This document shows, piece by piece, positions 24,031 to 30,193 of a stretch of DNA of 30,193 nucleotides. Location: assembly GCA_040376995.1 (NCBI GenBank), contig JBEIPP010000014.1, positions 1 to 30,193 of the forward strand. Direction: 5' to 3'. A model generated the notes under the pieces. It ran no database searches. It was not told where the DNA came from and worked only from the letters and a program-made list of their open reading frames with translations. This stretch comes from UBA4416 sp040376995. Lineage in GTDB: Bacteria > Bacteroidota > Bacteroidia > B-17B0 > Aurantibacillaceae. Each line of letters starts with the position of its first letter. Position 1 is the first letter of the stretch. A program made the translations under genes and the position numbers.

Positions 24031-24357
24031 ATGAAAAACATCATCTTTCTTCATAGAACCACTGGCTCTAAAGATCAGTTAAAACCGCTAGCTGTTGAAT
24101 TAAAACAACAGGGCTGTAATCTATTTATGTTGAGTTTTGGAAACAGAAATACTTTATCCCTAAACGACTTTGCATCTATTGAAAATAAAGTATGGATTGG
24201 CTTAGCCGATAAAGATAATATGGTTAGCCTAGAAGAAACTACTACTGTTTACAACCAATTAAAAAATTGCGCCATGTATATGTTGCCTAATACTAAGCAT
24301 CCTATTGAGACGGTGAATGTGAAATTATTTTCACAAGTTGTAAAAGAGTTTAATTAA
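24031..24357 (+). pseudogene. Alpha/beta hydrolase remnant with in-frame internal deletion
   Basis: The 108-residue reading frame is intact from ATG to TAA. Residues 1-45 match the N-terminus of an alpha/beta hydrolase (NIIFLHRTTGSKDQLKPLAV), including the strand before the oxyanion loop. There the usual LHG is LHR. Residues about 50-108 match the C-terminus, with the acid-residue motif GLADKDNMV and the His motif LPNTKHPIE. The central 120 or so residues, including the GxSxG nucleophile elbow, are missing. The join lies near SLNDFASIENKVW. Normal family members are about 250 residues. Loss of the nucleophile makes catalysis unlikely; whether the short protein is still made is unknown. Confidence 0.75.
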
Positions 24358-24361
24358 ATAA

Positions 24362-24389
24362 AAAAGGCCGAGATTTCTCTCAGCCTTTT
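24362..24389. terminator. Bidirectional terminator between hydrolase remnant and agmatinase
   Basis: AAAAGGC (24362-24368) pairs with GCCTTTT (24383-24389) and GAGA pairs with TCTC inside, around the loop TTTC, with one C-A mismatch. It serves the convergent agmatinase gene as well. Confidence 0.75.
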
Positions 24390-24408
24390 CAAACACATTT
24401 AATTTATC

Positions 24409-25452
24409 TTAAGCCTTCTTCCCTTGACTATGCGCTGCTAAATTTGCAATGCGGTATAATAAACGAGAAGCCACATTCGCATTCCATTCGTCTTCGCCAC
24501 CAACTTCGTTGATGTCAAAAGCAATAATGGTTTTGCCAGATGCTACTACTTGTTCTAATAAATACAATACTTGGTCAGTTTCAAACCCTCCTGCTACTGG
24601 TGTTCCGGTACCTGGGCATAATTTTGGATCTAAGCCATCAATATCAAAACTTAAATAAATATTTTGTGGTAACTCTGCCACAATTTCTTGGCAAATGGTA
24701 TCCCAGCTTTTTCCTTTGTATTGTTGTTGTTTAATGTCTCTGTCAAAAAATGTTTTCACACGTCCGTTTGAGTTATTAATAATCTCTAACTCTGCTTGAC
24801 AATAATCTCTGATACCAACTTGCACTAATTTTTGTACGCTATGTCTTTTCAACGCATTGTACATAATAGATGCATGAGAATATTCAAAGCCTTCGTAAGC
24901 CACACGTAAATCAGCATGTGCATCAATTTGTAAAATAGCAAACTCTCCAAAGTATTCTCCAAGTGCGTCAATCATTCCCAATGGAGTAGAGTGGTCGCCA
25001 CCAATTAATCCAACACTTTTCTTTTGTTTTAAAAAATGTAAAGCACGTTGTTTTACCCATGCATTCATTTCTTCGCACACTTTGTTCACGTCTTTTATTT
25101 CTTCAATTTCCGAAGAGGGTTCTCCGTTACATTGTCTGTCAATTATAATTTCTGCAACCGGACGATAGATTTCACTTTTCTCTCTCAAGTCTTCACTAAA
25201 ATCATCCATCGCAATTCCCATCTTCCAAGCATCTTTTACAATTGGGTCGTATAAGTCAACTTGAAAAGAGGCATCAAATATTTGTTGTGGGCCGTCAATG
25301 GTTCCGCCGCCGTAACTCACAGTTACTTCCCAAGGCACAGGGATTAATACAGTTTCAGATTCTTGTGTAGTAAATGGTAAACCAAACATATTGGCGTTTA
25401 CATCTCCAACGCTGTTTGGATCAAAGTTTTTTATTTTTTCTTGTTTGTTCAT
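24409..25452 (-). CDS. Agmatinase-family ureohydrolase
   Basis: The 347-residue protein belongs to the arginase/agmatinase superfamily, binuclear manganese enzymes that release urea from guanidino compounds. Metal-binding motifs are complete: GGDHSTPLG (about residues 150-158), the DAHADLR motif (about 175-181) and SFDIDGLDP (about 270-278). The N-terminal segment with VTVSYGGGTIDGPQQI is typical of the Bacteroidota agmatinase group. Agmatinase converts agmatine to putrescine and urea; formiminoglutamase or another specificity cannot be excluded by eye. It is a single gene with a repeat-rich leader containing several TACGAAT units, and it ends at a shared terminator. Confidence 0.87.
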   Translation of the reverse strand: MNKQEKIKNFDPNSVGDVNANMFGLPFTTQESETVLIPVPWEVTVSYGGGTIDGPQQIFDASFQVDLYDPIVKDAWKMGIAMDDFSEDLREKSEIYRPVAEIIIDRQCNGEPSSEIEEIKDVNKVCEEMNAWVKQRALHFLKQKKSVGLIGGDHSTPLGMIDALGEYFGEFAILQIDAHADLRVAYEGFEYSHASIMYNALKRHSVQKLVQVGIRDYCQAELEIINNSNGRVKTFFDRDIKQQQYKGKSWDTICQEIVAELPQNIYLSFDIDGLDPKLCPGTGTPVAGGFETDQVLYLLEQVVASGKTIIAFDINEVGGEDEWNANVASRLLYRIANLAAHSQGKKA

Positions 25453-25461
25453 GGTATGAAT

Positions 25462-25517
25462 TACGAATTAAATACGAATGTACGAATCTGTGTTTTTTAG
25501 GTTACGAATATACGAAA
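25462..25517. repeat. Five TACGAAT-type units upstream of the agmatinase gene
   Basis: TACGAAT occurs at 25462-25468, 25473-25479, 25481-25487 and 25503-25509, with a TACGAAA at 25511-25517. Read toward the gene they are ATTCGTA, and the first lies 10 bp from the start codon. Spacings of 11, 8, 22 and 8 bp are irregular. They could be operators, or simply a dispersed short repeat common in such genomes. Confidence 0.6.
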
Positions 25518-25547
25518 TTGCCTTATATTGAAATTGTATTTTGCGTT

Positions 25548-25656
25548 AAGGATTGTAGCGAAAATCCTTTTTGGTGACTGAGGCTTTCGAAGTCCAAAAA
25601 GATTGCAGCGAAAAGCCTGACCTTGCGCTTGTTCTTTTGCGCAAGGGAACGTCCAA
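25548..25656. repeat. Intergenic repeat cluster with three hairpins
   Basis: Two direct repeats, GATTGTAGCGAAAATCC (25551-25567) and GATTGCAGCGAAAAGCC (25601-25617), match at 15 of 17 positions and start 50 bp apart. Three stems can form. AAGGATT (25548-25554) pairs with AATCCTT (25563-25569). AGGCTTTCG pairs with CGAAAAGCCT across 25581-25618, with one bulge. CCTTGCGC (25621-25628) pairs with GCGCAAGG (25639-25646). The short word GTCCAAA recurs at 25592 and 25651. It lies downstream of pdxH and upstream of the agmatinase gene. It resembles a dispersed repeat family of flavobacterial type, not a gene. Confidence 0.65.
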
Positions 25657-25674
25657 ATTTATTTCAACGTAAAT

Positions 25675-26328
25675 TTAAGGAGCAAGTCTCTCAATCTTCC
25701 AATTATTGTTCTCTAAAGTAAAAGCAATGCGATCGTGTAAACGATTTTTACGTCCTTGCCAAAATTCGTAGTAGTTTGCTTTGATGATATAACCACCCCA
25801 AAACTCTGGACGAGGAATTTCTTGATTATTAAATTTAGTTTTATTGCCTTCAATAAAATTGTTTAATTCTTCGCGGTTATTTAATACACGACTTTGTGGC
25901 GAGCTCCAAGCGCCTATTTTAGAATCTTGTGGACGAGCATTAAAATACGCGTCACTTTTTTCTGCTACTGCTTTTTGTGTAATCACGCCTTCAATACGAA
26001 TTTGACGTTCTAACTCAGGCCAAAAAAAAGTTAAGCACACATTAGGATTTTCTGAAATTTGTTGTCCTTTACGCGAATCATAATTGGTGTAAAAATAAAA
26101 TTCGTTATCAGAAAATTCGCGTAAATAAATAATGCGAGCCGATGGTTTATTATTTTTGTCAACCGTTGCTAAATTAAAAGCTGGCACTTCGTTTACCTTG
26201 GCATCGATGGCATCTTTCATCCATTGTTCAAATTGTAAATCAGGTGTTTTGTTTAAGTTGTTTTCACTTAATTCGCCTTTCATGAAATCTTCTCTTAACT
26301 GAGAAATATGCTGGTTAACTTGGCCCAT
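25675..26328 (-). CDS. pdxH: Pyridoxamine 5'-phosphate oxidase
   Basis: The 217-residue FMN enzyme oxidises pyridoxine or pyridoxamine 5'-phosphate to pyridoxal 5'-phosphate in the cytoplasm. Signature parts are in order: an N-terminal helix ISQLREDFMKGELSENNL, the phosphate/FMN-binding run RIIYLREFSDNEFYFYTNYD (about residues 65-84), GQQISENPNVCLTFFWPELE, and the C-terminal motifs WGGYIIKANYYEFWQG and RLHDRIAF. The length is normal. It is divergent from yqgE, with 35 bp between start codons, and a TATATTTG box lies 17 bp upstream of its start. Confidence 0.95.
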   Translation of the reverse strand: MGQVNQHISQLREDFMKGELSENNLNKTPDLQFEQWMKDAIDAKVNEVPAFNLATVDKNNKPSARIIYLREFSDNEFYFYTNYDSRKGQQISENPNVCLTFFWPELERQIRIEGVITQKAVAEKSDAYFNARPQDSKIGAWSSPQSRVLNNREELNNFIEGNKTKFNNQEIPRPEFWGGYIIKANYYEFWQGRKNRLHDRIAFTLENNNWKIERLAP

Positions 26329-26344
26329 TTTTTGTAATTTTACA

Positions 26345-26352
26345 CAAATATA
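26345..26352 (-). promoter_or_regulatory. -7 box for pdxH
   Basis: TATATTTG on the minus strand, 16 bp before the pdxH start, matches TAnnTTTG exactly. No TTTG lies at the usual -33 distance, so the promoter may be weak or activated. It also falls in the yqgE leader. Confidence 0.42.
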
Positions 26353-26363
26353 TAGAGTTATTC

Positions 26364-26909
26364 TTGATAAAAGCAGGAGATATATTAATTGCTAAACCAT
26401 TTTTACAAGATGGACATTTTAAGCGTTCGGTTATTTATGTGTGTGAGCATAATAGCGAAGGTAGTTTAGGCTTTATCGTCAATAAATCTCATGGTTTATT
26501 GTTACGTGATATTTTTCCACATTTAAAAAATGGTAATTTTCCATTGTTTGAAGGAGGCCCTGTTTCTTCTAATCAATTATTTTACACGCATACTTTAGGT
26601 GATAAATTAAGCGGTAGTCAACATGTGATAGGAAATGTTTTTTGGGGCGGGAACTTTATGGAGTTATGCCAAATGATTGAAAATGGCGAAGTAACTTCTG
26701 ATGATATTCGTTTTTATATTGGATACAGTGGTTGGGGCGATGAGCAATTGGATAGCGAATTAGAACGCGATATGTGGTTTACGAAGAGTTCTAATTATGT
26801 TGATTTAACGCGTATTAACCCTGATGATTTGTGGGGCGAAGAATTGGTGAAAATAAAACCTGGCTATAAAGCATTTAGCGATTACGCCTTTGACCCTTCA
26901 TTAAATTAA
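26364..26909 (+). CDS. YqgE/AlgH family protein (TTG start)
   Basis: The 181-residue DUF179/YqgE/AlgH protein has the family pattern: AGDILIAKPFLQDGHFKRSV at the start, YVCEHNSEGSLGFIVNKSHG, PLFEGGPVSSNQLFYTH, and IRFYIGYSGWGDEQLDSE. No ATG exists upstream of the conserved region; the first in-frame start is TTG at 26364, so TTG initiation is the best choice. The molecular role of the family is unsettled (AlgH was described as a regulator in Pseudomonas). It is divergent from pdxH across a 35-bp gap. Confidence 0.93.
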   Translation: MIKAGDILIAKPFLQDGHFKRSVIYVCEHNSEGSLGFIVNKSHGLLLRDIFPHLKNGNFPLFEGGPVSSNQLFYTHTLGDKLSGSQHVIGNVFWGGNFMELCQMIENGEVTSDDIRFYIGYSGWGDEQLDSELERDMWFTKSSNYVDLTRINPDDLWGEELVKIKPGYKAFSDYAFDPSLN

Positions 26910-26963
26910 TTTTATTACCGCTACCAAGTTACCGTTCACCGACTACCTGTGTAATCCTACCTA

Positions 26964-26985
26964 ATTGCTATTGTACAGCAATAAT
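26964..26985 (+). terminator. Weak hairpin after yqgE
   Basis: ATTGCT and AGCAAT pair around a 7-base loop, without a clear T tract. It overlaps the proposed -33 box of the LiaF-like gene, so it could be a protein-binding palindrome instead. Confidence 0.25.
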
Positions 26986-27001
26986 TCCTACTATACTTTT
27001 A
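26971..27001 (+). promoter_or_regulatory. Candidate promoter of the LiaF-like/lytST operon
   Basis: TTG at 26971-26973 and TACTTTTA at 26994-27001 are spaced by 20 bp. The second box matches TAnnTTTG at seven of eight positions. A leader of about 75 bases would follow to the start at 27083. Confidence 0.33.
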
Positions 27002-27082
27002 CAAAAAATACGGTACATGTGTAGTATTCACAAAGCCAATAATTAGAAAAATAAAGTAACAACAATAAAATAATAAATTGCA

Positions 27083-27883
27083 ATGACAAACCAACAAGAA
27101 CACATGGATTTTGAAGCAATCTGCAAACAATCAGAACAAAGTCATAAAAGAGGAAAAGTATTTGGAGGAATTTTAGTAGTGGTGGCAGGTTCATTATTTC
27201 TTGCAAGAGAATTAGGCACTGATATTCCATATTGGGTATTTAGTTGGAAAATATTTTTAATAGCCTTAGGATTATTAGTTGGAGTAAAACACAATTTTAA
27301 AAATGCCTGGTGGTTTTTCTTAATGGTTATTGGTGGTATTTCTTTATTGGGTGATGTTTATCCTAATATGAATATTAAACCATTTATATGGCCAGTGCTC
27401 ATTATCTTATTTGGATTAATAATCATATTTAAACCTCGAGGTAAATTTAAACACAAGCGTTATTTGGATAAACTTCAAGATAGACGAAATGGTTTTAATA
27501 ATCAAAAAAATGAGTGTTGTGTTAAGGAAACAACTAGCGAAGAAGATTTAGTGGATTTGACAACTTTTATGGGAAGCGTTAAAAAAAATATTCTTTCCAA
27601 AAATTTTAAGGGAGGTGAAATTACAAACGTGTTTGGAGGCTCTGAAGTTAATTTATCACAGGCAGATATTGATAAAACAGCAACTTTAGAGTTAACAAAT
27701 GTGTTTGGTGGAACAAGATTAATTATTCCTGCAAATTGGGAAATCCATTCTGAATTAGTTTCTGTATTTGGAAACATAGAAGACAAACGACCTATTCAGC
27801 CTAAATTAAATTCAGAGTCTGAAAAAGTATTAGTTCTTAAGGGCAATACATTTATGGGTGGTATCGAAATAAAAAGTTATTAA
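27083..27883 (+). CDS. LiaF-like membrane protein (DUF5668 plus toastrack domain)
   Basis: The 266-residue protein begins with a charged segment, then four membrane helices at about residues 26-44, 52-72, 77-95 and 99-116 (VFGGILVVVAGSLFLAREL; FSWKIFLIALGLLVGV; WWFFLMVIGGISLLGDV; IWPVLIILFGLIIIF). This is the LiaI/LiaF-like transmembrane pattern. Residues about 155-265 form a beta-rich domain with repeated motifs TTFMGSVKKNI, NVFGGSEVNLS, NVFGGTRLIIP and NTFMGGIEIK, typical of the LiaF C-terminal domain found with envelope-stress two-component systems. LiaF inhibits its kinase in Bacillus. Here it is followed by DUF4288, a LytS-type kinase and a LytTR regulator, so a sensory or inhibitory role for that pair is the natural inference. 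Confidence 0.85.
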   Translation: MTNQQEHMDFEAICKQSEQSHKRGKVFGGILVVVAGSLFLARELGTDIPYWVFSWKIFLIALGLLVGVKHNFKNAWWFFLMVIGGISLLGDVYPNMNIKPFIWPVLIILFGLIIIFKPRGKFKHKRYLDKLQDRRNGFNNQKNECCVKETTSEEDLVDLTTFMGSVKKNILSKNFKGGEITNVFGGSEVNLSQADIDKTATLELTNVFGGTRLIIPANWEIHSELVSVFGNIEDKRPIQPKLNSESEKVLVLKGNTFMGGIEIKSY

Positions 27884-27913
27884 AACTTAATCACTATAAT
27901 TTATAATAATATC

Positions 27914-28261
27914 ATGAAACGCTATTTAGTAAAACTGGTGTTCAACATCAATATCGATAACGGAAATCACGCTCATCAATTTGACGAACAAATTAGAATT
28001 GTGGAAGCTTATACATTAGAACTTGCTTTTCAGAAAGCTAGAAATATTGGGAAGAAAGAGGAAGAAACATTTATCAATAGCGAAAATAAAATGGTAAACT
28101 GGCAGTTTATTGACGTTACAGATGTTTATGAGCTAGAGTATTTAAAAGATGGAGAACAAGTATATTCTACAACACACGAAAATACTGAACGTCATTCATT
28201 TATTAATTATGTGCGACAAAAGGCCATGTTAATTCAAGCAAAAAGCTTAACTTTTGCATAG
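27914..28261 (+). CDS. DUF4288-like small protein
   Basis: The 115-residue soluble protein opens with a beta strand (KRYLVKLVFNINIDNG), then a strand and helix unit EQIRIVEAYTLELAFQKARN, and a WQFIDVTDVYELEYLKDGEQ segment that is the clearest family mark. The fold resembles small DUF4288 proteins, which lack known activity. It sits 30 bp after the LiaF-like gene and 9 bp before the LytS-type kinase, so it is almost certainly co-transcribed with them and may be a cytosolic accessory of the signalling unit. Domain recognition is from memory and moderate. Confidence 0.7.
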   Translation: MKRYLVKLVFNINIDNGNHAHQFDEQIRIVEAYTLELAFQKARNIGKKEEETFINSENKMVNWQFIDVTDVYELEYLKDGEQVYSTTHENTERHSFINYVRQKAMLIQAKSLTFA

Positions 28262-28270
28262 TTAATTTAT

Positions 28271-29317
28271 TTGAAAACATATACCACATATCCATTAAAA
28301 AAAATGCTTGCCATGTATGTGGCATGGTGGTTGGTGTGGGCATGTATTCAAACATGGGTACTACATCATTTAGAATTAAGTTGGCATAATGCTGTTATTG
28401 ATTCTTTGGTGTCAAACGGATTGTTAGCCTTAGCATGTTTTGCTGCTATTATCTTATATCGCTATTATCAGCCAGGAAGAAGTAACAGAATATATCGATT
28501 AGTATTCGCTTTAAGTATTACCATTTTATATAGCATGACCTTTAAATGGATTATTACTTATTTATTAGGCTCAGATGAATACTATATTGACTTCTTAGAA
28601 AAGTCAATGCCGATTCGCTCTATTATTTCGTTATTAGTATTAATTTTTTTAACGATAACCAATTGGTTATTATATAATATAGAAGAACAAAAAGAAAAAG
28701 AACAACGTCGTAATGATGCCGAGCAGTTGATAAAAGAAGCAGAGTTAGCAAGGTTACGTCAGCAATTGCAACCACATTTTTTGTTTAATAGTTTAAATTC
28801 GATTAGTGCTTTGGCAGGAACAAAACCTAATGAAGCTAGAAAAATGATTCAGCAATTATCTGATTTTTTAAGAGGGACTTTAAAAAAAGATGAGCAACAA
28901 ACAGTTTCATTAAATGAAGAATTAGAGCATTTAAAATTGTATTTAGAAATTGAGAAAGTGCGTTTTGGACATCGTTTGCAAGTTGAAATCAGTATTGAAC
29001 CTGAAAACTTAGAAGCTTATTTACCACCACTATTATTACAGCCTATTGTTGAGAATGCAATTAAGTTTGGGTTGTACGATACGATTGATGATATTACCAT
29101 TAGTATTTTAGCACGTTCAGAAAACAACGTTTTACATATTCAAATAAAAAACCCTTTCGATTCAGATACACAACAAGCTAATGAAGGAACTGGTTTTGGT
29201 TTAAGCTCGGTTCAACGTCGTTTATTTTTATTATATGCCCGAAATGATTTAATGACCACAGAAAAAAAGAATGGACAATTTATTACCTCTTTAAAAATAC
29301 CACAAATTAAAAAATGA
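28271..29317 (+). CDS. LytS/YehU-type sensor histidine kinase
   Basis: The 348-residue protein has four membrane helices at about residues 12-33, 41-60, 76-97 and 116-134, with short loops and no large sensor domain. After a coiled stretch (EEQKEKEQRRNDAEQLIKEA) comes the His_kinase domain (PF06580 type). Its phospho-acceptor is His169 in LRQQLQPHFLFNSLNSI. An HATPase_c domain follows with PIVENAIKFGL and the glycine box NEGTGFGLSSV. The start is a TTG at 28271, 9 bp after DUF4288; an ATG at 28304 would remove 11 residues and still leave the first helix. The stop overlaps the next gene by four bases, so expression of the pair is coupled. The lack of a sensor domain fits signal input from the LiaF-like protein. 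Confidence 0.92.
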   Translation: MKTYTTYPLKKMLAMYVAWWLVWACIQTWVLHHLELSWHNAVIDSLVSNGLLALACFAAIILYRYYQPGRSNRIYRLVFALSITILYSMTFKWIITYLLGSDEYYIDFLEKSMPIRSIISLLVLIFLTITNWLLYNIEEQKEKEQRRNDAEQLIKEAELARLRQQLQPHFLFNSLNSISALAGTKPNEARKMIQQLSDFLRGTLKKDEQQTVSLNEELEHLKLYLEIEKVRFGHRLQVEISIEPENLEAYLPPLLLQPIVENAIKFGLYDTIDDITISILARSENNVLHIQIKNPFDSDTQQANEGTGFGLSSVQRRLFLLYARNDLMTTEKKNGQFITSLKIPQIKK

Positions 29318-30054
29318 ATAAAGTAGTGATTATAGATGATGAGCCATTAGCTCGCAGTATTATTGTAGAATATCTACAACAGAATCCTTCTATTGAAATA
29401 GCAGCAGAATGTAATGATGGTTTTCAGGGAGTGAAAGCCATTATGCAACATAAACCTGATTTGATTTTTTTAGATATTCAAATGCCAAAAATAAATGGCT
29501 TTGAAATGTTAGAATTATTAGATTCAACTCCATCTGTGATTTTTACGACTGCTTTTGATGAATATGCGATTAAAGCTTTTGAGGCTAACGCAATTGATTA
29601 TTTATTAAAGCCATTTAGCAAAGAACGATTTGATTTAGCTATTAAAAAATGGAATGAGAAAAAAAATACATCATCAGAAAAAAATATTCAATCACTTTTA
29701 GAAAATACAACAAAACAACCTGATGAGAGAAATAGAATTGTCGTTAAAAATGGAAGTGATATTCGTATCGTATCAATGGCAGACGTTATGTATATTGAAG
29801 CTTACGATGATTATGTGAAAATTTTTACGAAGGATACGTACTACTTAAAAAAGAAAACAATGAATTATTATGAGCAAATGCTTGATAGCTCACAGTTTTT
29901 TAGAACACATCGTTCGTTTATCATCAATTTGCAAGAGCTTACTAAAATAGAACCTTTAGAAAAAAACACCTATGTTGTGTTGCTTAAAAATGGAAAGAAA
30001 ATTCCATTGAGTCGCACAGGTTATTCTAAATTAAAAGAAACTCTCGGAGTTTAA
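29314..30054 (+). CDS. LytTR-type response regulator
   Basis: The 246-residue protein has an N-terminal receiver domain (1-120) with Asp8/Asp9, the phospho-acceptor Asp54 in DLIFLDIQMP, Thr79 in IFTTAFDEYA, and Lys in LLKPFSKERF. A linker (about 121-145) leads to a C-terminal LytTR DNA-binding domain (RIVVKNGSDIRIVSMADVMY to the end) with FFRTHRSFIINLQEL and IPLSRTGYSKLKE. It overlaps the kinase gene by four bases (ATGA) and forms a LytST-like pair. LytTR proteins often bind paired sites near -60 to -80 of target genes. Two bases of the stop codon lie in the right copy of the terminal repeat, so the element borders the gene exactly without truncating it. Confidence 0.95.
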   Translation: MNKVVIIDDEPLARSIIVEYLQQNPSIEIAAECNDGFQGVKAIMQHKPDLIFLDIQMPKINGFEMLELLDSTPSVIFTTAFDEYAIKAFEANAIDYLLKPFSKERFDLAIKKWNEKKNTSSEKNIQSLLENTTKQPDERNRIVVKNGSDIRIVSMADVMYIEAYDDYVKIFTKDTYYLKKKTMNYYEQMLDSSQFFRTHRSFIINLQELTKIEPLEKNTYVVLLKNGKKIPLSRTGYSKLKETLGV

Positions 30055-30189
30055 CCCAGATTACGCATTAGAAAATCTATTACGAGCTGAAACCTCTTCA
30101 AAACAGAACGCTTTGCCACCTTTTCTCCTTCATCATAGTGGTTACTATGCTTCAGTCAAAAAAGTGTCTGTTTTATTAAGCTTTCAACT
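30053..30189 (-). mobile_element. Right copy of terminal inverted repeat
   Basis: This is the inverted counterpart of 1-137, at 136 of 137 positions. The copy begins two bases inside the stop codon of the LytTR gene and runs outward to 30189; the last four bases (30190-30193) continue the element beyond what is present at left. On the minus strand its GTG frame (from 30119) ends at TAA (30053-30051), giving 22 codons only. The hairpin lies at 30134-30149. Downstream sequence of the element is not in the window. Confidence 0.7.
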
Positions 30190-30193
30190 CTCA

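Noticed and set aside
25462..25656. CRISPR-like array
   Set aside because: Units are only 7 or 17 bp, the spacing is irregular, there are no regular spacers and no cas genes.
26909..27083. A small RNA gene or riboswitch in the yqgE-LiaF gap
   Set aside because: Only one weak 6-bp stem is visible, with no recognised riboswitch core.
1..30193. A composite transposon carrying the whole 30 kb
   Set aside because: The interior is core housekeeping (infB, nusA, bamA, acpP, fabF) in the normal gene order, so flanking element copies with an assembly break explain the ends better.

Overview
The window looks like one contig from a low-G+C member of the Bacteroidota (flavobacterial or sphingobacterial type, likely uncultured). 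Four kinds of evidence point there: promoters of the TTTG / TAnnTTTG type ahead of rimP and acpP; protein families typical of the phylum (DUF4421, a likely type IX secretion C-terminal domain, WG repeats, paired OmpH/Skp genes, DUF4288); the acpP-fabF-rnc order; and A+T-rich, weakly Shine-Dalgarno-dependent genes. I recognise most of the content as conserved housekeeping or envelope genes.

Layout. The extreme ends (1-137 and 30053-30189) are an inverted repeat matching at 136 of 137 positions. Both copies show the same end of a multicopy element facing inward, and the contig stops about 140 bp into each copy, so the assembly probably broke at an insertion sequence or similar repeat. The left copy cuts into a decayed DUF4421 gene (138-725). 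Next come a secreted protein with a probable type IX sorting domain, a small membrane protein, a WG-repeat lipoprotein-size periplasmic protein, and a very large orphan NtrY-like sensor kinase convergent with it. A TMTC-like (GT-C plus TPR) membrane protein follows, carrying a calcium-loop-like insert closed by two cysteines. It is convergent with acpP-fabF-rnc across a 22-bp-stem terminator.

The central block (13.2-18.0 kb) is rimP-nusA-infB, with a strong consensus promoter and a terminator-like hairpin in the leader, immediately before rimP. Then comes an envelope-building block: uppS (undecaprenyl-PP synthase), bamA and two tandem Skp/OmpH chaperones, closed by a 23-bp-stem terminator.

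From 22.8 to 24.4 kb is a decay zone. It holds an enoyl-CoA hydratase remnant (5' part lost, 3' frameshift), an unrecognised ORF, and an alpha/beta hydrolase with an in-frame internal deletion that removes the nucleophile region. After that come an agmatinase-family gene, a repeat-rich intergenic segment, pdxH and the divergent yqgE/algH. The final operon (27.1-30.05 kb) is a LiaF-like membrane protein, DUF4288, a LytS-type kinase and a LytTR regulator, probably an envelope-stress sensing cassette.

I found no defence system, CRISPR array, tRNA or rRNA. The most interesting points are the element copies bounding the contig, the nusA-operon leader hairpin, the calcium-loop insert in the GT-C protein, the cluster of three decayed genes, and the LiaF-DUF4288-LytST operon. 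No stretch longer than 300 bases lacks a gene or pseudogene.
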